Shown piece by piece: positions 59,333-64,000 of a DNA stretch of 64,000 nt (position 1 is its first letter; every line of letters begins with the position of its first letter). Under the pieces are notes generated by a model. The model saw nothing but the letters and a program-made list of their open reading frames with translations, did not search any database and was not told the DNA's origin. Both the position numbers and the translations under genes were made by a program. The DNA comes from Lysobacterales bacterium. Its GTDB lineage: Bacteria > Pseudomonadota > Gammaproteobacteria > Xanthomonadales > Rhodanobacteraceae. The DNA is taken from positions 558,001-622,000 of the forward strand of contig JADJHN010000001.1 of NCBI GenBank assembly GCA_016707485.1. Direction: 5' to 3'.

Positions 59333-62300
59333 TCAGGACGTCACCGGCCGCTCCCGCAACAGCTTGCCCGAGCGGCCATCCCGGCCCACGTTGCGAATCC
59401 AGGCGCGCGCATCATCGAGCAGGGAATAAATCACCGGCAAGGCCATCAAGGTGACGATTGTCGAGAACATCAGGCCACCCACAATCGCCCGCGCCATGGG
59501 GAAATACGGTGGGCCATCGCCGCCAACCTGCACGGTGCCGATGCACAACGGAACCATCGCCAAAATCGCCGTGCCCATGGTCATCAACACCGGGCGCAGG
59601 CGGTCCTTGCTGCCTTGCACCAGCGCCGCCGAGCGCAACATGCCTTCATGACGCAGCTGGTTGATGTGCATGAGCATGACGATGCCGTTGTTAACGACCA
59701 CGCCCATCAGGATCAGTATGCCGATCATGGCCATGAACGAGAACGTGGTTCCGGTCAGCCAGAACAACCAGTACACGCCGAAGATCGAGAACACGAAAGT
59801 GGTCATGATCGCGGCCGGATAGATCATCGACTCGAACATGGCGCACATCACGACATAGACGAGCAACAGAGCGATGAGCAGGTTGAACATCATCACCTCG
59901 CCGGTCTCGTCGGCATTGCGGAACGAGGTGCCGAACGTCCAGCCATAGCCGGCGGGCAGCGCGACCTTTTCCATGGCGTCCTTGATGCGTTGGCGCGCAT
60001 CGTCCGGCGTGGTCTTGCTGTCGAGGTTGATCTGGATCGGCAAGGCGGTCTGCCGATCCTGCCGGCGAACGCTCGATGCCGCGTCCCGGGTCTGCAGGTC
60101 AACCATGGCCATCAGCGGCACCTGGCTGCCGTCCGCCGCGCGCAGCTTGTAATCGGACAGGTCATTGATGCTTTGCGCATCGGCATTCTGGAAGCGCAAC
60201 CAGGTGGGGATCTGCGTATCACCGCGACGGAAATCGCGAAGCTGCGCGCCGCGCAGCGCAATCGACACATACTGGGCGACGTCGTTGGCGCTGAAACCGT
60301 AGGTGCGCGCCCGTTCACGATCGATGTGCACGGCGATCTCGCGGTTCTGCGCACCTTCGTCGAGGCGCACGTCGTGCAAGCCGGGAATGCGGCTGAGCAG
60401 GGCGATGACGCTGGCGGACTGTTCGTGCAGGGTCTCGTTGGAGTCGCCAATCAGGGACAGCTTGATGCCGTCGTTGTTGCCGCCGTTGCGATCAAACGAC
60501 ACCGTGCCGATTGCCAGTTTTGGCAAACCCTTGCGGATGTCGTCCATGATCTCGCTGGCCTTGCGCCTGGCATCGACATCATCGGTGAGCAGGATGTTCG
60601 TCGCGGCATCACCGCGCTCGTTGAAATAACTGTAGATGTTGCGGATCTCGAACGCCTCCTTGTGCTCGGCCAGGTACTGCTCGACCTTGCCGACCGACTG
60701 TTCCAGCTGCGGCAAGCGGTAATGGCCGTTGAGCTCGTAGCTCAAGTGCAACTCGCGCGTTTCCCCGGACGGGAACATGTCCGACTTGGTCTGCGTCATC
60801 GGAACGATGCTCAGCAGCAACAGGGCCAGCAGGCAGAGCATGGTCTTGCGCCGATGCGCCAGCGTCCAGTCGATGAAGCGACCATAGCGTTGCTGCAACC
60901 GGGTGATCGAATTCTCCCTGCCGATGAACTTCGGCGACGGCAGCTTCGAGGCGAGCATCGGAATCAGGCTGATCGCGACCAGCCAGGAGGCAACATGCGC
61001 GATGGCCATCGACACGGCGACCTGGGTCAGGTAGATCGCGATCGGCGTCGGCTCGCCGAACACGTTCGGCAGGAACACGATGATGCTGGTCAAGGTTCCG
61101 GCGGTGATCGCCGTACCCACCGCACGCGTGCCCTCGACGGCGCTGTACCAGGGTCGGTCGGGAAAGCGCTCGCGATACTGGTAGATGCTCTCGACGGCAA
61201 CTACTGCGTTGTCGACCAGCATGCCCACGGCAAGCAGCAGGCCCATCATCGACAGGATGTTGAGACTGATGCCGAAGAAGTACATGCAGCCGAGCGTCAT
61301 GATGAAGCAGATCGGAATCGCCAGCGAAACCATCGCCGTCGCCCGCCAGTCGCGCAGGAAAAAGAACAACACCAGCACCGACAGCAGCGTGCCCTCAAGC
61401 CCGGCCTTGCCGAGTTCGCGCAGGGAATCGGTGACGCCCTTGGCCTGGTTCTGCAGGAAGTACAGCTTGAGCCCCTTCATCTCCGGCTCGCGTGAGACTT
61501 TTTCCACTTCAGCGAGGACCGCACGGCCGACGTCGACGAGGTTCGCGCTGCGTTCGCGACTGATGTCGACCGCCACCGCCGGACGCTGGTCGAGGCGACG
61601 CTCGTAGTCGAGCAGGGCCGGGCGCAACTGCACATCGGCAATGTCACCAAGGCGCAAACCCGTGTTGTCCAGAACCAGCTCGCGGATCTCGTCGAGCGAA
61701 CGCCACTCGCCCAGCGGCTGCACGCGGTAGCGCATGCCACCGTCGTGGATCTGCCCTGCCGAGGTCGAGAAGTTCGCATCGCGCAGCAGCCTGGCAAGAT
61801 CGTTGAGATTGACGTTGTGGGCGGTCAGGCGATCCGACGACAGTTCGATCTGCACCTCGGGTGGCGCGACTCCTTCGATCGACACCTTGGCCACACCGGC
61901 CAGGCGTTCCAGCGGGCGCTTCAATTTCCGGTCCAGCAACTCCCAGGAATTGGAAAGATCGCCATCGCTGGAGATGCGCAGTTGCATCACCGGCTGATCG
62001 GAAGTCGCAAACTTGAGCACGAAATAGCGCTGCAGGTCATCGGGCAAGTCGGCGCGGATGGCATCGATCTTGTCGCGCGCCTCGACCGCCTTGTTGGCCA
62101 CGTTCTGGCCCCACTTGAACTCGAGAAACAACTGTCCGCCATCGGCAAGCGACTCCGAGTTCATCGACTGGATGCCGGTCAATGTCGACAACGCCTCTTC
62201 GACCGGACGCACGATCGTGCGCTCGATCTCCGCCGGCGTGGAACCCGGATAGGGCACATTGATGAAGAGAAACGGCGCCTCGATGTCGGGCATGTATTCC

Positions 62301-62401
62301 AGCGGCAAGCGAAACGCCGCCAGCAGCCCGATGACGGTCATCGAGATGAAAAACATGATCGCCGTGACCGGACGCTTGAGGCTGAGCTCGGCGAGAGTCA
62401 T
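59333..62401 (-). CDS. RND efflux transporter permease
   Basis: A 1022-residue inner-membrane pump of the AcrB/MdtB type. It has 12 expected transmembrane helices and two large periplasmic loops, beginning MTLAELSLKRPVTAIMFFIS. The proton-relay helix reads GMLVDNAVVAVESIY, with one Asp and an Asn as in many HAE-1 pumps; GVVVNNGIVMLMHINQLR is the matching second-half helix. GGGAG precedes the ATG at 62401. Another RND gene lies upstream on the same strand, so the two may form a heterotrimeric pump, but repeat copy B separates them. No membrane-fusion protein is visible in the window. Confidence 0.93.
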   Translation of the reverse strand: MTLAELSLKRPVTAIMFFISMTVIGLLAAFRLPLEYMPDIEAPFLFINVPYPGSTPAEIERTIVRPVEEALSTLTGIQSMNSESLADGGQLFLEFKWGQNVANKAVEARDKIDAIRADLPDDLQRYFVLKFATSDQPVMQLRISSDGDLSNSWELLDRKLKRPLERLAGVAKVSIEGVAPPEVQIELSSDRLTAHNVNLNDLARLLRDANFSTSAGQIHDGGMRYRVQPLGEWRSLDEIRELVLDNTGLRLGDIADVQLRPALLDYERRLDQRPAVAVDISRERSANLVDVGRAVLAEVEKVSREPEMKGLKLYFLQNQAKGVTDSLRELGKAGLEGTLLSVLVLFFFLRDWRATAMVSLAIPICFIMTLGCMYFFGISLNILSMMGLLLAVGMLVDNAVVAVESIYQYRERFPDRPWYSAVEGTRAVGTAITAGTLTSIIVFLPNVFGEPTPIAIYLTQVAVSMAIAHVASWLVAISLIPMLASKLPSPKFIGRENSITRLQQRYGRFIDWTLAHRRKTMLCLLALLLLSIVPMTQTKSDMFPSGETRELHLSYELNGHYRLPQLEQSVGKVEQYLAEHKEAFEIRNIYSYFNERGDAATNILLTDDVDARRKASEIMDDIRKGLPKLAIGTVSFDRNGGNNDGIKLSLIGDSNETLHEQSASVIALLSRIPGLHDVRLDEGAQNREIAVHIDRERARTYGFSANDVAQYVSIALRGAQLRDFRRGDTQIPTWLRFQNADAQSINDLSDYKLRAADGSQVPLMAMVDLQTRDAASSVRRQDRQTALPIQINLDSKTTPDDARQRIKDAMEKVALPAGYGWTFGTSFRNADETGEVMMFNLLIALLLVYVVMCAMFESMIYPAAIMTTFVFSIFGVYWLFWLTGTTFSFMAMIGILILMGVVVNNGIVMLMHINQLRHEGMLRSAALVQGSKDRLRPVLMTMGTAILAMVPLCIGTVQVGGDGPPYFPMARAIVGGLMFSTIVTLMALPVIYSLLDDARAWIRNVGRDGRSGKLLRERPVTS

Positions 62402-62535
62402 TGCAGGGCTCCCGATTGTCTGATTCCTGAAACGCGGTCGCGCATCATCCCGAAAGTTGTAGCGCCCGCTGTCCCACAATCTCTTGTCGGACTTGGCTGC
62501 GCCGAGGGTGGGTGGCAATGTTCCTGATTTTCAAT

Positions 62536-62679
62536 GGCATGCCGCTTCGCGGCGCCAAAGGCATGCCGCTTCGCAGCAACAAGGGCATGCCGCTTCGCGG
62601 CGCCAAAGGCACGCCGCTTCGCGGCAGCGAAGGCACGCCGCTTCGCGGCAGCCAAGGCACGCCGCTTCGCGGCGCGGCA
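62536..62679. repeat. 24-bp tandem array at the edge of element copy B
   Basis: Six head-to-tail units of 24 bases, first unit GGCATGCCGCTTCGCGGCGC plus CAAA; later units change CAT to CAC and GGCGCC to GGCAGC or GCAACA. Each contains the CCGCTTCGCGG palindrome found once per unit in the copy A flank. The last unit runs into the terminal inverted repeat of copy B, so the array looks like local amplification of the element's outer end. The stretch 62402-62535 before it shows nothing else. Confidence 0.88.
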
Positions 62680-63430
62680 TCCATGCCGGGTATTCACTCG
62701 CCTCCCGGCGAGCGAGTCACTTCTCTTTGAGTGGCCAAAGAGAAGTAACCAAGAGAAAGGCCACCCCGATGCAGCGGTCTCCGGGCTCCTGCCCTGCGAC
62801 TGCGCGAAGCGGTTCCGGGGTTGGCGGACAGTGCATCCCTGCACTGACAACCAACTGGCTCGCATCCCTGCGAGCCACCCTGCGGGCCTTTCCTGCGCCA
62901 CTTCGCCGCTGCATAGGGCCCCACTCACTGCGCATCCTGCGCAGCAAAGAAAAAGCAAAGACAAAGCAAAGCCGTAGCAACGGCGTAACAAGACACGACA
63001 ACAACAAGCAAACGCTAGCGAAGAAAAAGCCGATTCCGACAACAATCGACGTCTTCCACTCTTTCCTTCCCCCGAAAGGCGGGGGAAGGTGCCCGGAGGG
63101 GGATGAGGGCGCGCTTGGCTTGGCTTGGCTTGGCTTGGCTTTTGGTTTTGCTGTTCGCTCTGGCGCGCACGATGCGCGCTCAAGGGGGCCCCTCGATCAC
63201 GGCGAGGTTGCGGAGGAAATGTCCGAAGGATGGCCCACACGATGTGGGCCAGTTCGACGCCAGTCCACGGAGGGACTGTCGGCGAACCCCGCAGCAGCCT
63301 CGCGTACCCGGAGCACAGGGACTGTGCGTAGGGCGGAGGGGGTGGCCTTCTCTTTGGTTACTTTCTCTTGGCCACCCAAGAGAAAGTGACTCGCTCGCCG
63401 GGAGGCGAGTGAAAAACGGCAGGGATGCCG
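62675..63430. repeat. Non-coding hairpin-rich repeat element, copy B
   Basis: A 756-nt second copy, same orientation as copy A. Left arm 62675-62768, right arm about 63338-63430. The outermost hairpin reads CGGCA-TCCA-TGCCG on the left and CGGCA-GGGA-TGCCG on the right. Internal hairpins include CAGTGCA-TCCC-TGCACTG (62829-62846) and GGCTCGCA-TCCC-TGCGAGCC (62857-62876). The first differs from copy A by a compensating base-pair change. It lies between two RND genes of the same strand. No credible gene inside. Confidence 0.88.
63115..63139. repeat. Pentanucleotide tandem tract (TTGGC)5
   Basis: Five perfect TTGGC units at the position where copy A has (TTTGGC)11. The surrounding bases (GAGGGCGC before; TTTTGGTTTTGCTG after) align between copies. 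Confidence 0.92.
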
Positions 63431-63583
63431 CGCCGCAAAGCGGCGTAAAGAAGCCGCCAGTTCGCCGGAGGCGGGTAAAAAAAATAATGCGGCGCAACGA
63501 ACGAGCGTAAGAATCAAACCAGCCAAAGCCACCAGAGTCCAACCCCGGCGCGGGCACCGTTGAACACAAGAAGATATGCGAGT
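63431..63583. repeat. Right flank of element copy B
   Basis: No gene. The first 60 nt contain one mirrored outer unit (CGCCGCAAAGCGGCG, then CCGCCAGTTCGCCGGAGGCG) and an A-run; the rest up to the RND stop at 63584 shows nothing that I recognise. Confidence 0.55.
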
Positions 63584-64000
63584 TCACGAACGCGCTCCGC
63601 TCAATTCTCCAGCCAGCGAACCCGAATCCATCGTGCCCGATGAATCCTCATCGGCCTGAACCCCGCGCGCCTTGCGGGCGCCTCGCTCGACGTAATACGC
63701 ATCAGGCTTGCGATCGACCAGCTCATAGACGATCGGGATCACGACCAGGGTCAGCAAGGTCGACACGGCGAGCCCGCCGATCACCGTGATCGCCATCGGC
63801 GAGCGCACCTCGGAGCCCTCGCCGAGACCGATTGCAAGCGGCAGAAAGCCCAGCAAGGTCGCCAGGGTGGTCATCGCGATCGGGCGCAGGCGTGATTCGG
63901 CGGCGAGGATGATCGCCTCGCGCTTGGCATGGCCTTCTTCGCGCAACTGGTTGACGCGGTCGATCAGCACGATCGCGTTCTTGACGACGATGCCGGCGAG
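63584..64000 (-). CDS. RND efflux transporter permease, C-terminal fragment
   Basis: The reading frame is open at the right edge of the window; about 138 C-terminal residues are present. They contain the helix-10/11 signature LAGIVVKNAIVLIDRVNQLR (Asn instead of the first-half Asp), RLRPIAMTTLATLLGFLPLA and the last helix LLTLVVIPIVYELVD, followed by a 45-residue polar tail. It is on the same strand as the RND gene at 59333-62401 and would be the upstream member of a tandem pair, with repeat copy B between them. Confidence 0.9.
   Translation of the reverse strand, partial: LAGIVVKNAIVLIDRVNQLREEGHAKREAIILAAESRLRPIAMTTLATLLGFLPLAIGLGEGSEVRSPMAITVIGGLAVSTLLTLVVIPIVYELVDRKPDAYYVERGARKARGVQADEDSSGTMDSGSLAGELSGARS

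Noticed and set aside
59333..62401. Mutated proton-relay site in the RND pump (Asp-Asn instead of Asp-Asp)
   Set aside because: An Asn at the second position is normal in many HAE-1 pumps outside the AcrB subgroup, so it is not evidence of loss of function.
62536..62679. CRISPR array
   Set aside because: The 24-bp units are directly adjacent without unique spacers, each unit is mostly palindromic, and no cas gene is near.
58287..63430. Composite transposon carrying the RND gene
   Set aside because: The flanking copies are direct repeats with inverted ends, but no transposase is present and I could not find a target-site duplication outside them.
62398..63532. Open frames across the 24-bp array and element copy B (repeated RRFAAAKA-like residues)
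   Set aside because: An array with a unit of 24 bases stays open by arithmetic alone. There is no ribosome site or conserved product, and the frames cross known repeat boundaries.

Overview
The window is about 64 kb of GC-rich, densely coding chromosome from a gammaproteobacterium, most likely a member of the Lysobacterales (Xanthomonadales). The reasons are the gene order dcd / mrp / metG / rsxB / nth, a two-gene metH preceded by an ArsR-methyltransferase regulator, secreted proteins with PKD and PPC domains, many TonB/OprP/DcaP outer-membrane proteins, and class III PHA synthase genes. The genus cannot be fixed from this sequence. No rRNA, tRNA, CRISPR array, prophage or insertion sequence with a transposase was recognised.

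Layout. 1-9.5 kb: end of a DUF979 gene and pcp, small exported proteins, then housekeeping genes (dcd, DUF1287, mrp, metG, rsxB, nth). 9.6-14.8 kb: a Ser/Thr kinase with its ECF sigma factor and a secreted beta-helix protein. 15-22.3 kb: a phosphate-starvation block (oprP-like porin, pstSCAB-phoU) with Pho-box-like repeats in front of both transcription units, interrupted by rnt and an FmdB-type zinc ribbon. 22.5-32.1 kb: an acetate/carboxylate block (CrbS-like sensor kinase, CrbR-like regulator, acs, DcaP-type porin, MHS transporter). 32.3-42.6 kb: secreted and envelope proteins, a degenerate GGDEF-EAL protein, a GST, an M13 peptidase and an alpha/beta hydrolase. 42.7-47.5 kb: a SahR-like regulator with a visible promoter/operator, followed by the two metH genes. 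47.5-52.8 kb: two small membrane proteins, then a PHA block (phaE, phaC, 3HB-oligomer hydrolase). 52.9-58 kb: a TonB receptor divergent from a cyanophycinase-like / isoaspartyl peptidase pair. 58-64 kb: two RND pump genes separated and flanked by two copies of a long non-coding repeat.

The most unusual item is that repeat. Two direct copies (about 808 and 756 nt) are each bounded by 94-nt inverted repeats and built almost entirely of short hairpins, several with the same TCCC/GGGA loop. At least one stem shows a compensatory base-pair change between the copies. The copies flank the RND gene at 59333-62401, and one lies between two adjacent RND genes. I see no convincing coding capacity in them.

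Two genes carry single-nucleotide frameshifts: crbR (one extra base near 26690) and the second metH gene (one missing base near 47195). Both restore to full-length family members when corrected, so base-calling or assembly error is as likely as real inactivation.
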